This document shows, piece after piece, positions 50,085 to 58,201 of a stretch of DNA of 64,000 nt. Origin of the DNA: Elusimicrobium sp. An273 (GTDB lineage Bacteria; Elusimicrobiota; Elusimicrobia; Elusimicrobiales; Elusimicrobiaceae). Location of the stretch: assembly GCF_002159705.1 (NCBI RefSeq), contig NZ_NFJD01000004.1, positions 62,001-126,000 on the forward strand, given 5' to 3'. Below the pieces are notes generated by a model, which saw only the letters and a program-made list of their open reading frames with translations, ran no database searches and was not told where the DNA came from. The position numbers and the translations under genes are program-made. Within the stretch, counting starts at the first letter, position 1, and each line of letters starts with the position of its first letter.

Positions 50085-51017
50085 ATGAAACCCGTTGTAT
50101 TTATAACCGCGGGCGACCCGTTGGGGATCGGCCCGGAAGTAACCGTTAAAGCTTTAAAAAGCCCGTTAGTACAACACGCCTGCTCTCCGATTGTCATCGG
50201 AGAGCCGTGTTCGCTTTTCCGCGCCGGATTTTCTGACCGGCTGGCGCGGCTTATTAGTATGGACACCTGCGAATGCCTGCAGGACGCGCCCCACGGCCCC
50301 ACCGAAGCCGGCGGGCTTTCTTCCTTTAAATCCGTAGAACTCGCGTGCAAGCTGGCCCTTCGCACCCACTGCCCGTTGGTAACGGCTCCCATTTCCAAAC
50401 AAAGCTGGTCGTTGGCGCATATCCCGTATGTGGGCCACACCGAACTGCTGCGCGAACGGGCGGGAAAAGAGGGGCTGATGATGTTTGTCAGCGGGCCCAT
50501 CCGCTGTGCGCTGGTCAGCGAGCATTTTGCCATTTCCGATTTGCCCCATATTCTCACGCGATCGCGCGTTTCTCAGGCCGCCCGGCACTTTGCACAGGCT
50601 TTGCAACGCTTGGGCGTCAAGCACCCGCACATTGCGTTTTGCGCGCTTAATCCGCACGCCGGCGACAACGGCAAATTCGGCACCGAAGAACATTCCGTCA
50701 TTGAACCCGTCATCCGGGCCATGCGCCGCAAAGGAATTTGCGCCGAAGGCCCCTTTCCCGCAGACAGCATTTGGGCGGCCCACGCCCACGGGAAATACGA
50801 CGGGCTGTTGTGCATGTATCACGACCAGGCGCTTTTGGGCCTTAAACTGGCCGCGCGCGAGCCGATTGTGCACGTAACGGCCGGGCTGAAGTTTTTGCGC
50901 ACCTCCCCTACGCACGGCACCGCGTTTGACATTGCCGGCAAAAACAAAGCCAACGCCCAAAGCATGACGGCGGCCATCTTGTTTGCTGCCGCCCGCGCCA
51001 AATGCCCGGAAATTTAA
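50085..51017 (+). CDS. pdxA: 4-hydroxythreonine-4-phosphate dehydrogenase
   Basis: A 310-residue PdxA of the DXP-dependent pyridoxal phosphate pathway. TAGDPLGIGPEV (8-19), TAPISKQSW, VGHTELL, NPHAGDNGKFG, MYHDQALL and RTSPTHGTAFDIAGK occur in standard order, and the His/Asp metal ligands are intact. I chose ATG 50085 because it begins the conserved MKPVVFITAGDP; nine codons upstream are non-homologous. No Shine-Dalgarno is evident. The 143 nt after the stop are pyrimidine-rich and hold no feature I can name apart from the birA promoter. Confidence 0.95.
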   Translation: MKPVVFITAGDPLGIGPEVTVKALKSPLVQHACSPIVIGEPCSLFRAGFSDRLARLISMDTCECLQDAPHGPTEAGGLSSFKSVELACKLALRTHCPLVTAPISKQSWSLAHIPYVGHTELLRERAGKEGLMMFVSGPIRCALVSEHFAISDLPHILTRSRVSQAARHFAQALQRLGVKHPHIAFCALNPHAGDNGKFGTEEHSVIEPVIRAMRRKGICAEGPFPADSIWAAHAHGKYDGLLCMYHDQALLGLKLAAREPIVHVTAGLKFLRTSPTHGTAFDIAGKNKANAQSMTAAILFAAARAKCPEI

Positions 51018-51145
51018 AGCGACGCCTCATTTCCAAAAAGAGTATAGAAAAAAGCCTTTTCCCCGTCTGTTTTCTTCTGCGTCTCTTTTAAAACTTTTTT
51101 CTTCTTTTTGGATGCCAGAAAATCCAGCCCGCTCCTCTTTTTATT

Positions 51146-51154
51146 TGTTACAAT
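51146..51154 (+). promoter_or_regulatory. Extended -10 of the birA-oad operon, leaderless
   Basis: TGTTACAAT, with the birA ATG 6 nt downstream. The four G in between lie too close to the ATG to serve as a Shine-Dalgarno. Confidence 0.6.
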
Positions 51155-51160
51155 GGGGAT

Positions 51161-51865
51161 ATGAGCTCCAGCGTGCATTTTAAGGAAATAGATTCCACCA
51201 ATAATTACCTCAAAGAACACTGCGCCCAACTGCCGCACGGATTTATTGTAACGGCGGACAAACAAACCGCCGGCCGCGGCCGTTTTAACCGCAAATGGGT
51301 ATCGCAGGAAGGCGGGCTCTATTTCTCCGTATTAATCAAGCCCGAGCAAACCGATTTTTGGCCCAATTTTACGCAGCTGATGGGCCTTAGCCTCTGCCGC
51401 GCAATTGAAAAACGCTACCCTAAAACATATCTCAAATGGCCCAACGACGTGCTGGCCGACGGCAAAAAACTGTGCGGCATTTTAAGCGAAGGCGTGCTCT
51501 GCGGCGGGAAATTGGAAGGAATGATTATCGGCACGGGCGTAAACGTGGGGCAAAAAACCATGCCGGACGTGGGACAGCCGGCCACCTCGCTCTATCTGCT
51601 GGGCGTGCAGGCGGACAAGCAAACCTTGCTGGGCGAGATTATGGACTATTTTTGGCAGGACTATCCGGCGGTGCAAGCCCGCGGATTTGCCGCCATTTGC
51701 GAGCCGTACCGGGCAAGATTTCCCTTCATCGGCAAAGAAATCACCGTTAAAAACGGCGAAAAACCCCTTTGTGGAACAGTGCGGGACGTATCTTCGCGCG
51801 GGACGCTTCTGTTGAACACCGCCGACGGCCCGGAAGAAATATACATAGGAGACCTGATTGTATGA
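51161..51865 (+). CDS. birA: Biotin-protein ligase
   Basis: A 234-residue biotin-[acetyl-CoA-carboxylase]-type ligase. EIDSTNNYLKE (9-19), the biotin loop QTAGRGRFNRKW (36-46) and LKWPNDV (91-97) are intact, and a C-terminal SH3-like domain is present. It lacks the N-terminal helix-turn-helix of E. coli BirA, so it is a ligase but not a repressor. First gene of the operon, overlapping oadG by 4 nt. Its evident client is the biotin domain of OadA encoded two genes later. Confidence 0.95.
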   Translation: MSSSVHFKEIDSTNNYLKEHCAQLPHGFIVTADKQTAGRGRFNRKWVSQEGGLYFSVLIKPEQTDFWPNFTQLMGLSLCRAIEKRYPKTYLKWPNDVLADGKKLCGILSEGVLCGGKLEGMIIGTGVNVGQKTMPDVGQPATSLYLLGVQADKQTLLGEIMDYFWQDYPAVQARGFAAICEPYRARFPFIGKEITVKNGEKPLCGTVRDVSSRGTLLLNTADGPEEIYIGDLIV

Positions 51866-52080
51866 GTGCAGATAATCTGATGATGCAATCCGTCAACATT
51901 ACCATTATCGGAATGTTGGTCGTTTTCGTGTTTCTGATTATAATGGTCGGAATCATGAAAGTGTTGGGCAAGCTGGTAGAGGCGATGGAAAAGTATTTTC
52001 CGCAAACCGTACCCGGCGCCGAAGACAACGCACTAATTGCAGTGGCCGTGGCCGCCGCCAGAAGATTTCAAGGAAAATAA
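51862..52080 (+). CDS. oadG: Na+-pumping decarboxylase gamma subunit
   Basis: A 72-residue OadG-type protein. One transmembrane helix (about 11-33, ITIIGMLVVFVFLIIMVGIM) is followed by a hydrophilic tail ending NALIAVAVAAARRF. In the family, gamma holds alpha and beta together and often binds zinc. The start ATG 51862 overlaps the birA stop. Order G-A-B is the usual one. Confidence 0.87.
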   Translation: MSADNLMMQSVNITIIGMLVVFVFLIIMVGIMKVLGKLVEAMEKYFPQTVPGAEDNALIAVAVAAARRFQGK

Positions 52081-52095
52081 ACCGGGGGAACCAAT

Positions 52096-53892
52096 ATGAA
52101 AAAAATTAATTTTATGCTGACCGCGTTTCGCGACGGCTTTCAGTCCGTCTACGGCGCGCGCGTACTGACCAAAGACTTTATGCCGGCGGTAGAAGCCGCC
52201 CGCCATGCGGGAATTAACCACATGGAATTTGGCGGCGGGGCCCGCTTCCAGGCGTTGTTTTTCTACTGCAACGAAAACGCTTTTGATATGATGGACACCT
52301 TCCGCAAAACCGCCGGGCCGGACGCCAACCTGCAAACCTTGGCCCGCGGCGTAAACGTGGTGGGGTTGGACAGCCAGCCCTCGGACGTGATCAAAGCCCA
52401 CGCCCAACTGTTTAAAAAACACGGCACCACCACCATCCGCAACTTTGACGCGTTAAACGACGTAAACAACCTGATCTATTCCGGCCAGTGCATTCACGAC
52501 GCCGGCCTCAAACACGAAGTGTGCGTGAGCATGATGTCCTTGGCACCGGGCTGGGATCCCACGGGCCAAATCCACACCGAAGTTTTCTACGAAAAAATCC
52601 TGCGCCAAATTTTAGACTCCGGCGTTCCGTTTGACTCCGTCTGCTTTAAAGACGCCTCCGGCACTTCCACGCCGGCCACCGTCGGCAAAACCATTGCCAT
52701 GGCGCGCCGCCTGCTGCCCAAAGGCACCAAAATTGTGTTCCACACGCACGAAACGGCGGGCAACTCCATCGCCTGCTGTTTGGAAGCCATCCACGCCGGG
52801 GCCGACCAGCTGGATCTTTCCATGCAGCCCGTATCCGGCGGCACCTGCCAGCCCGACATTTTAACCATGTGGCACGCGCTGCGCGGCACGGAATACACCT
52901 TGGACATTGACCCCAAGAAAATCCAGGAAGCCGAAAACGTGTTTCAAGACTGCATGAGCAAATACTTCCTGCCGCCCGAGGCCACGGCGGTCAACCCGAT
53001 TATTCCCTTCTCTCCGCTGCCCGGCGGCGCGCTGACGGCCAACACCCAAATGATGCGCGACAACGGCACCTTTGACAAATTCCCCGAAGTGGTAAAAGCC
53101 ATGGGCGAATGCGTCAAACTCGGCGGATTCGGCACGTCCGTTACGCCGGTTTCCCAGTTCTACTTCCAGCAGGCCTACAGCAACGTAATGTTTGGCCCCT
53201 GGAAAAAAATTACCCCCGGCTACGGCAAAATGGTACTGGGCTACTTTGGCAAAACGCCGGTGGAACCAGATCCGGAAGTGGTCAAAGAAGCCAGCCAGCA
53301 GCTGGGCTTGCCCCCCACCAAGAAAACGCCGCTTGAAATCAACGACGCCGACCCCAAGAAAGGGCTCAAAGTGGCCGAGGCCAAACTCAAAGAAGCCGGC
53401 CTGCCGGTAACGGAAGAAAACGTATTCATCGTGGCCACCTGCGCCGACAAAGGGCTCTTGTACCTGAAAGGCGAAGCCAAAGTAAACGGCATCCGCTGGG
53501 CGGCCGACGCCAAGAAAGCGGCGGCGGCTTCGTCGGGTGCGGTAAAAGTAACCGTCAACGGGAAAGCCTACGAAGTCGTGTTTGACGGGGACAGCGCCGT
53601 CGTAAACGGAAAACGCTACAACGTGTCCACCGCCGCTTCGGACGCAAAAGCCGAAGCCAAACCCGCCGCCAATACGGGCGCGGGCGGAACGGTGAAATCC
53701 CCCCTGCCGGGCGCTGTGTTGCGCCTGAGCGCAAAAGACGGGGAACACGTCAGCGAAGGGCAGGAAATTATAGTATTGGAAGCCATGAAAATGGAAACGG
53801 CCGTTTCCGCCACGGCGTCCGGTACGGTGCATTTCCTGGTCAAACAGGGCGACCAAGTTCAAACCGGCGACGCGCTGGCCGAAATTAAATAA
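52096..53892 (+). CDS. oadA: Oxaloacetate decarboxylase alpha (biotin carboxyltransferase)
   Basis: A 598-residue alpha subunit. The carboxyltransferase TIM barrel (about 3-290) begins LTAFRDGFQSV, where most OadA have LRDA.Q, and includes FKDASGT, FHTHETAG and QPVSGGTCQPD. The conserved carboxylase linker domain follows, then an Ala/Lys-rich hinge and the biotinyl domain with EAMKMET (biotin Lys near 564). It transfers CO2 from oxaloacetate to biotin. Methylmalonyl-CoA and glutaconyl-CoA pumps differ in this subunit, so oxaloacetate (or pyruvate carboxylase B-like) chemistry is favoured. Shine-Dalgarno gggg. Confidence 0.92.
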   Translation: MKKINFMLTAFRDGFQSVYGARVLTKDFMPAVEAARHAGINHMEFGGGARFQALFFYCNENAFDMMDTFRKTAGPDANLQTLARGVNVVGLDSQPSDVIKAHAQLFKKHGTTTIRNFDALNDVNNLIYSGQCIHDAGLKHEVCVSMMSLAPGWDPTGQIHTEVFYEKILRQILDSGVPFDSVCFKDASGTSTPATVGKTIAMARRLLPKGTKIVFHTHETAGNSIACCLEAIHAGADQLDLSMQPVSGGTCQPDILTMWHALRGTEYTLDIDPKKIQEAENVFQDCMSKYFLPPEATAVNPIIPFSPLPGGALTANTQMMRDNGTFDKFPEVVKAMGECVKLGGFGTSVTPVSQFYFQQAYSNVMFGPWKKITPGYGKMVLGYFGKTPVEPDPEVVKEASQQLGLPPTKKTPLEINDADPKKGLKVAEAKLKEAGLPVTEENVFIVATCADKGLLYLKGEAKVNGIRWAADAKKAAAASSGAVKVTVNGKAYEVVFDGDSAVVNGKRYNVSTAASDAKAEAKPAANTGAGGTVKSPLPGAVLRLSAKDGEHVSEGQEIIVLEAMKMETAVSATASGTVHFLVKQGDQVQTGDALAEIK

Positions 53893-53904
53893 GGGGAGCC
53901 GCAT

Positions 53905-55062
53905 ATGGATATTTTAACTTCTCTTACGAAAATAGCGCACGCCACCTCGCTTTATGCGCTTACGTGGCAGCAGCTGGTGATGATTGTGGTATGCTGTTTC
54001 CTCTTGTGGCTGGGGATTAAAAAGCAATTTGAACCGCTGTTGCTGATTCCCATTGCCTTTGGCGGGCTGCTTTCCAACATTCCGCTGGCGGGCATTGCCG
54101 AAACGGGCGGGTTTCTGCGCGTCGTATACGATGCCGGTATTCAGACGGGGCTTTTCCCGCTGTTTATCTTTATGTCCGTAGGCGCCATGACGGACTTCGG
54201 CCCGCTGATCGCCAACCCCAAAACGTCCCTTTTGGGCGGGGCGGCGCAGTTTGGCATTTTCGCCACGCTGATTGGCGCCATTGCGCTTTCCTACGTGCAC
54301 TTTGGGGACGCCCAGCCCTTTGCGTTTGGGCTTAAAGAAGCGGCCTCCATCGGCATTATCGGCGGGGCGGACGGCCCGACGGCCATCTTCTTAACCTCCC
54401 GCCTCGCGCCCCAGTTGTTGGGCGCCATTGCCGTAGCGGCGTATTCGTATATGGCGCTGGTGCCGATTATCCAGCCGCCCATTATGAAGCTCTTGACCAC
54501 GGACGCGGAACGCAAAATCAAAATGACGCAGCTGCGCCCCGTTTCCAAACGCGAGAAAATCTTGTTCCCGCTGGTGCTCTTGCTTTTGTGCGCGTTCCTG
54601 CTGCCCGACGCCGCCCCCTTAATCGGCGCGTTGACGTTTGGCAACCTGATTAAAGAGTCCGGCGTGGCGGAGCGTTTGTCCAAAACCCTGCAGAACGACT
54701 TCTGCAACATTACCACCATTCTGCTGGGGTTGTCGGTCGGTTCCAAACTGCAGGCCAGCCAGTTCTTAAAAACCGAAACGCTGGGGATTTTGCTCTTGGG
54801 CATTATTGCCTTCTCCATTGCCACGGCTTCGGGCGTGTTGCTGGCTAAGCTGATGAACTGCTTCAGCAAAACGAAAATCAACCCGCTTATCGGTTCCGCC
54901 GGCGTATCGGCCGTGCCGATGGCGGCGCGCGTTTCCAATAAAATCGGTTTGGAATACGACAAAAACAACTACCTGCTGATGCATGCCATGGGCCCCAATG
55001 TGGCGGGCGTCATCGGCAGTGCGGTGGCGGCGGGTGTGTTGCTGTCGCTGTTGGGAAAATAG
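53905..55062 (+). CDS. oadB: Na+-translocating decarboxylase beta subunit
   Basis: A 385-residue polytopic OadB/MmdB/GcdB-type subunit that decarboxylates carboxybiotin and pumps Na+ outward. [13 protein letters not shown] (about 148-160) carries the Asp implicated in Na+ coupling, and [17 protein letters not shown] (about 330-346) contains the second family motif. About nine membrane segments. Shine-Dalgarno gggga. Ends the operon before a strong terminator. Confidence 0.96.
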   Translation: MDILTSLTKIAHATSLYALTWQQLVMIVVCCFLLWLGIKKQFEPLLLIPIAFGGLLSNIPLAGIAETGGFLRVVYDAGIQTGLFPLFIFMSVGAMTDFGPLIANPKTSLLGGAAQFGIFATLIGAIALSYVHFGDAQPFAFGLKEAASIGIIGGADGPTAIFLTSRLAPQLLGAIAVAAYSYMALVPIIQPPIMKLLTTDAERKIKMTQLRPVSKREKILFPLVLLLLCAFLLPDAAPLIGALTFGNLIKESGVAERLSKTLQNDFCNITTILLGLSVGSKLQASQFLKTETLGILLLGIIAFSIATASGVLLAKLMNCFSKTKINPLIGSAGVSAVPMAARVSNKIGLEYDKNNYLLMHAMGPNVAGVIGSAVAAGVLLSLLGK

Positions 55063-55083
55063 TATATTTTTCCGCCTGATTGT

Positions 55084-55111
55084 AAACGCCCCGTGTAAAC
55101 GGGGCGTTTTT
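55084..55111 (+). terminator. Terminator of the birA-oadGAB operon
   Basis: Stem aaacgccccg / cggggcgttt with a 6-nt loop and T-run; the next promoter begins within 2 nt of its end. Confidence 0.92.
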
Positions 55112-55112
55112 G

Positions 55113-55121
55113 TGCTACAAT
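55113..55121 (+). promoter_or_regulatory. Extended -10 of the GT8 gene, leaderless
   Basis: TGCTACAAT, 7 nt before the ATG at 55129 and directly abutting the upstream terminator. Confidence 0.6.
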
Positions 55122-55128
55122 AACCCAT

Positions 55129-56079
55129 ATGGATTCCCACTTTATCCCCTCTTCTTCTAAAAAAAATACGGCCGTTGTGCTGGGCGCAACGGGCAACCTG
55201 ACGTTTGCGCTGGGCGTGGTGCTAAAAGGCTTAAAACGCCATAGTGCAGCCCTGTTGGAACGGGCGGACGTCATCATCTACTATCAAAATATGGACGAAG
55301 CCTGCCGCCGGGCGCTCAACCAAATTACGCCCTGCCGGTTTGTGGAGTACCACTTTCCGCATATGGAAGGCCTTCGCCCCAAAGCGCTGCGCGACTATGG
55401 CGAAATGACCTTCGTGCGCTATGAATGTTTCCGGTTTCTGTATCACTATGAATATGTATTGTGGCTGGATGCGGACATTTTAATTCAAGAAGACATCGCC
55501 GATATCGTACAGCACATTCCGCACGGAATCGGGTTTCGTCGCGAGTATTACGATGAGCGCGTACGTATGAATTTTACGCAGGATATCGCCGGTTTTAAAA
55601 TGGATGCCCCCCACTATAACGCCGGGATTATGGCCATCAGCCGTCAGCTGCCCGCCAAAGACTTTAACGCGCTGGCGGACTGGTGTTACCAAAAAACAGC
55701 CGCGATTACCCAATATCTTGTTTTCCCGGATCAGGGGATTTTGCTGCTGATGTGCCAGCACTTTGGCCTGACGATAGACGCTTTGCCGGAAGCCTACAAC
55801 TGCGAAGCGCGCAGAAAGGCCTCCGCCCTGAAACACGCGGCGATCGTACACGCGGTAGGGCACCGCAAATTTTGGAAGTATTATTATTTTGACGAGTGGT
55901 ACCAGACCTACCGGGAATGGGTAAAAGAAACGGGGCTGGTGTGCCAGAACGATTTTCCCCTGCTCAAGAAACTCGGCTTACTTAAATACCCGCTGTTTCA
56001 AGTGGCGCCCAATCCGGGCAAGCACCCGCTTAAATTGGCTACGTATTTGCTAAAAGCACTGCTGCGAAGAAAATCCTAA
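55129..56079 (+). CDS. Glycosyltransferase, GT8-like
   Basis: A 316-residue GT-A-fold glycosyltransferase. The metal-binding DxD lies in VLWLDADILI (about 112-121). An N-terminal VVLGATGNLTFALGVVL forms the nucleotide-sugar side, and HAVGHRKFWKYYY near 243-255 fits the C-terminal His of GT8. No membrane segment. It probably adds a sugar to LPS or another surface glycan; donor and acceptor are unknown. It stands alone between two terminators. Confidence 0.78.
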   Translation: MDSHFIPSSSKKNTAVVLGATGNLTFALGVVLKGLKRHSAALLERADVIIYYQNMDEACRRALNQITPCRFVEYHFPHMEGLRPKALRDYGEMTFVRYECFRFLYHYEYVLWLDADILIQEDIADIVQHIPHGIGFRREYYDERVRMNFTQDIAGFKMDAPHYNAGIMAISRQLPAKDFNALADWCYQKTAAITQYLVFPDQGILLLMCQHFGLTIDALPEAYNCEARRKASALKHAAIVHAVGHRKFWKYYYFDEWYQTYREWVKETGLVCQNDFPLLKKLGLLKYPLFQVAPNPGKHPLKLATYLLKALLRRKS

Positions 56080-56087
56080 ACAATTCA

Positions 56088-56115
56088 AAAAATCCCGCCG
56101 TTAGGCGGGATTTTT
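56088..56115. terminator. Bidirectional terminator
   Basis: A 12-bp stem (aaaaatcccgcc / ggcgggattttt), loop gtta, between the GT8 gene and the convergent pilin pseudogene. Confidence 0.92.
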
Positions 56116-56118
56116 AAT

Positions 56119-56706
56119 TTAATCAATCAACCAGCAATCGCCGGACACATAACTGCAAGTGGTCGGCTCCTTGCCGCCACTTAAAATTTTGCATAAGTTT
56201 TTGCTTTTTTCATCAGTATTGTCCATAGCATTGCATTTAATTTGGAATTTTTTATCCAATCCCGATTCGCCAGCCCAATGCACCGGCAGCATAAGCCGAA
56301 TATAATACGGCCCTTTTTTATAATACTTATAGGCATGGGCCGTGCCGGTAGCAATAAGAGATTTGTTGCCCATCATAATTTTAGAGTCGCCGTTTACGCA
56401 GCTGCCGTCTTCTTTTTTGCCCAGTACACACCCCAACGTAGCACCGGCCGGAAGTTGCAAGTCCGGATAATTGTTTAAATCCTGATCGCTGGTGGATCCG
56501 CCCTCCATTAAATATAACTGGCGGGCGCGGTAAATTTCGTACATAATATCACGCGTCTGCACGAACTCCGCTTTGGCCACGGCTTTTTCATATTGCGGAA
56601 GCGCAATGGCCGCCAAAATACCAATAATTTAAACAACAACTAACAGCTCTATCAGCGTAAATCCGCTGTGTTTCCCCAAGGGGAAAAAGGAATAAATGTT
56701 TTTCAT
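56119..56706 (-). pseudogene. Type IV pilin gene interrupted by an in-frame stop
   Basis: Read from ATG 56706, codons give a normal prepilin leader (ending GKHSG) and GFTLIELLVVV, then TAA at codon 26 (56631-56629), then in the same frame IIGILAAIALPQYEKAVAKAEFV and a full pilin head domain with six cysteines to 56119. The usual residue at this point is Leu, so one base change TTA to TAA would explain it. Frame and spacing are otherwise intact and the rest is undecayed, which suggests a recent mutation, read-through, or a sequencing error. A second ATG lies one codon upstream (56709). Confidence 0.88.
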
Positions 56707-56742
56707 CATATTCTCTTTAACCTCGCTTCAAAAGCAAACCTG

Positions 56743-57390
56743 CTAAGCCGATATTTTTACCCCTTTTCGCGGGCAGAACCCGGCCAGCGTACAGCGCGAA
56801 CATTCCGGCTTGCGCGCGTTGCATACCTGGCGGCCGTGCAAAATAAGCGCAATGCCAAACCACGCCCAGTACTTGTAGGGAATCACTTTCATCAAATCTT
56901 GTTCCACTTTTACGGGATCGGTTTGCCGGGTAAGCCCCAGGCGAAACGATAAGCGTTTGATGTGCGTATCCACCACAATGCCTTCGGGTTTCTTAAAATA
57001 ATCGCCCAGCATCACATTGGCCGTTTTGCGCGCTACGCCGCGAAGGGTAAGCAAATCCTTCATATTTTGCGGCACTTCGCCGCCGTATACGTCACAAATG
57101 CGTTTGGAACTTTCTATTAAAGACAGCGCTTTACTGTGGTAAAAACCCGCCGAGTGGATTAATTTTTCCACCTCTTTGATATCCGCCCGGGCCATGGCCT
57201 GCGGCGTGGGGAACGCCTGAAATAAGGCGGGCGTAATTTGGTTTACGCGTTCGTCGGTGCACTGGGCCGACAAAATGACCGCGCACAACAGCTGCCAGGC
57301 ATTTTGATGATGAAGCGGAATAATATGCTCGGGGTATAATTTTTTTAACGCTTTTAACAGCTCATTTACATCCGTTTTTTTAGCGGGCAT
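56743..57390 (-). CDS. nth: Endonuclease III
   Basis: A 215-residue base-excision glycosylase/AP lyase for oxidised pyrimidines. The helix-hairpin-helix is LRGVARKTANVMLG, with catalytic K122; D141 lies in VVDTHIKR. The 4Fe-4S cluster is C-x6-C-x2-C-x5-C at the C-terminus (CNARKPECSRCTLAGFC). ATG 57390 lies inside the end of the znuB-like gene (11-nt overlap), so nth is read with the metal transporter operon. Confidence 0.97.
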   Translation of the reverse strand: MPAKKTDVNELLKALKKLYPEHIIPLHHQNAWQLLCAVILSAQCTDERVNQITPALFQAFPTPQAMARADIKEVEKLIHSAGFYHSKALSLIESSKRICDVYGGEVPQNMKDLLTLRGVARKTANVMLGDYFKKPEGIVVDTHIKRLSFRLGLTRQTDPVKVEQDLMKVIPYKYWAWFGIALILHGRQVCNARKPECSRCTLAGFCPRKGVKISA

Positions 57391-58201
57391 TGGAAGTTCC
57401 CCCCATCCGGGCCCAGCCGTACGCGCACGCCAGCACCAGCAAGTTGACCAAAATAATGGTCGCTCCAGACGGGATATTAAACACAAAAGATAAATACACC
57501 CCCGCCCACACACTGCCTACCCCAAAACAGGCCGCCAGCCACAGCACCTGCTTAAACGTGCGCGAAACCAACAGCGCCGCCACGGGCGGAATAATAAGAA
57601 GCGCCGAAATAAGGAAAATGCCCACCACTTTAAAAGCCAGCACCACCGCCACCGAAGTAATGACCACCAGCCCCGTATTGACGGCCTGCACGGCAATGCC
57701 GCGCGTGCGGGCAAAGGGCTCGTCAAAACAGGCGGAAGTCAAATCCCGATAGAAAAAGAACAGCCCCGCCAGCACCGCCGCCAGCAAGAGGGCGCACAGC
57801 ACGGCTTCGTCTTTGGAAACGGTCAAAATACTGCCAAACAAATACCCCAATAAATCGGTATTAAATCCGCCCGCCAAGGCCGTAATCAGCAACCCGACCG
57901 ACAGCCCCGCCGCACTGACAATGCCGATTGCGGCGTCCCCGTAGATTTTAAATTTCTGCGTCAGTTTCATAATCCCCAAAGACGCCGCCGCCACCACCGG
58001 CACCGATACGTACACCGGATTGGCCGACAGCAACAACGCCGCCGCCACCCCCGTCAGGCATACGTGGCTCATCCCGTCCCCGATTAACGAAAGCCGCTTG
58101 AGCACCAAAAACACCCCCAGCAGCGCGCACGAAGCCGCCACCAGCGTCCCGGCCACCAGCCCGCGCTGTACAAACCCGTAGCTTAAAAATTCGGCAATCA
58201 T
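57380..58201 (-). CDS. znuB: ZnuB-type metal ABC transporter permease
   Basis: A 273-residue ABC-3 family permease with about eight helices. Conserved segments include GDGMSHVCLTGVAAAL (about 41-56), LFGSILTVS, and VVGIFLISALLIIPPVAAL (about 199-217). ATG 58201 overlaps the ATPase stop by 4 nt and begins MIAEFLSYGFVQRG, the usual start. Family members move zinc or manganese; the metal cannot be fixed by sequence. Confidence 0.92.
   Translation of the reverse strand: MIAEFLSYGFVQRGLVAGTLVAASCALLGVFLVLKRLSLIGDGMSHVCLTGVAAALLLSANPVYVSVPVVAAASLGIMKLTQKFKIYGDAAIGIVSAAGLSVGLLITALAGGFNTDLLGYLFGSILTVSKDEAVLCALLLAAVLAGLFFFYRDLTSACFDEPFARTRGIAVQAVNTGLVVITSVAVVLAFKVVGIFLISALLIIPPVAALLVSRTFKQVLWLAACFGVGSVWAGVYLSFVFNIPSGATIILVNLLVLACAYGWARMGGTSNAR

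Noticed and set aside
51018-51145. Gene or RNA between pdxA and birA
   Set aside because: A pyrimidine-rich stretch with no hairpin terminator; the only open frame runs antisense into birA and has no features.
52861-53904. Long open frame (347 codons) on the minus strand opposite oadA
   Set aside because: It mirrors the oadA coding frame in GC-biased sequence, has no Shine-Dalgarno, and its product is low-complexity with no family motif. Similar antisense frames at 13870-14475, 17404-18279 and 48129-48932 were dropped for the same reason.
56119-56706. Programmed stop read-through or selenocysteine in the pilin
   Set aside because: The stop is TAA, not TGA, inside the hydrophobic helix where Leu is expected, with no recoding signal. 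A nonsense mutation or sequence error is simpler.
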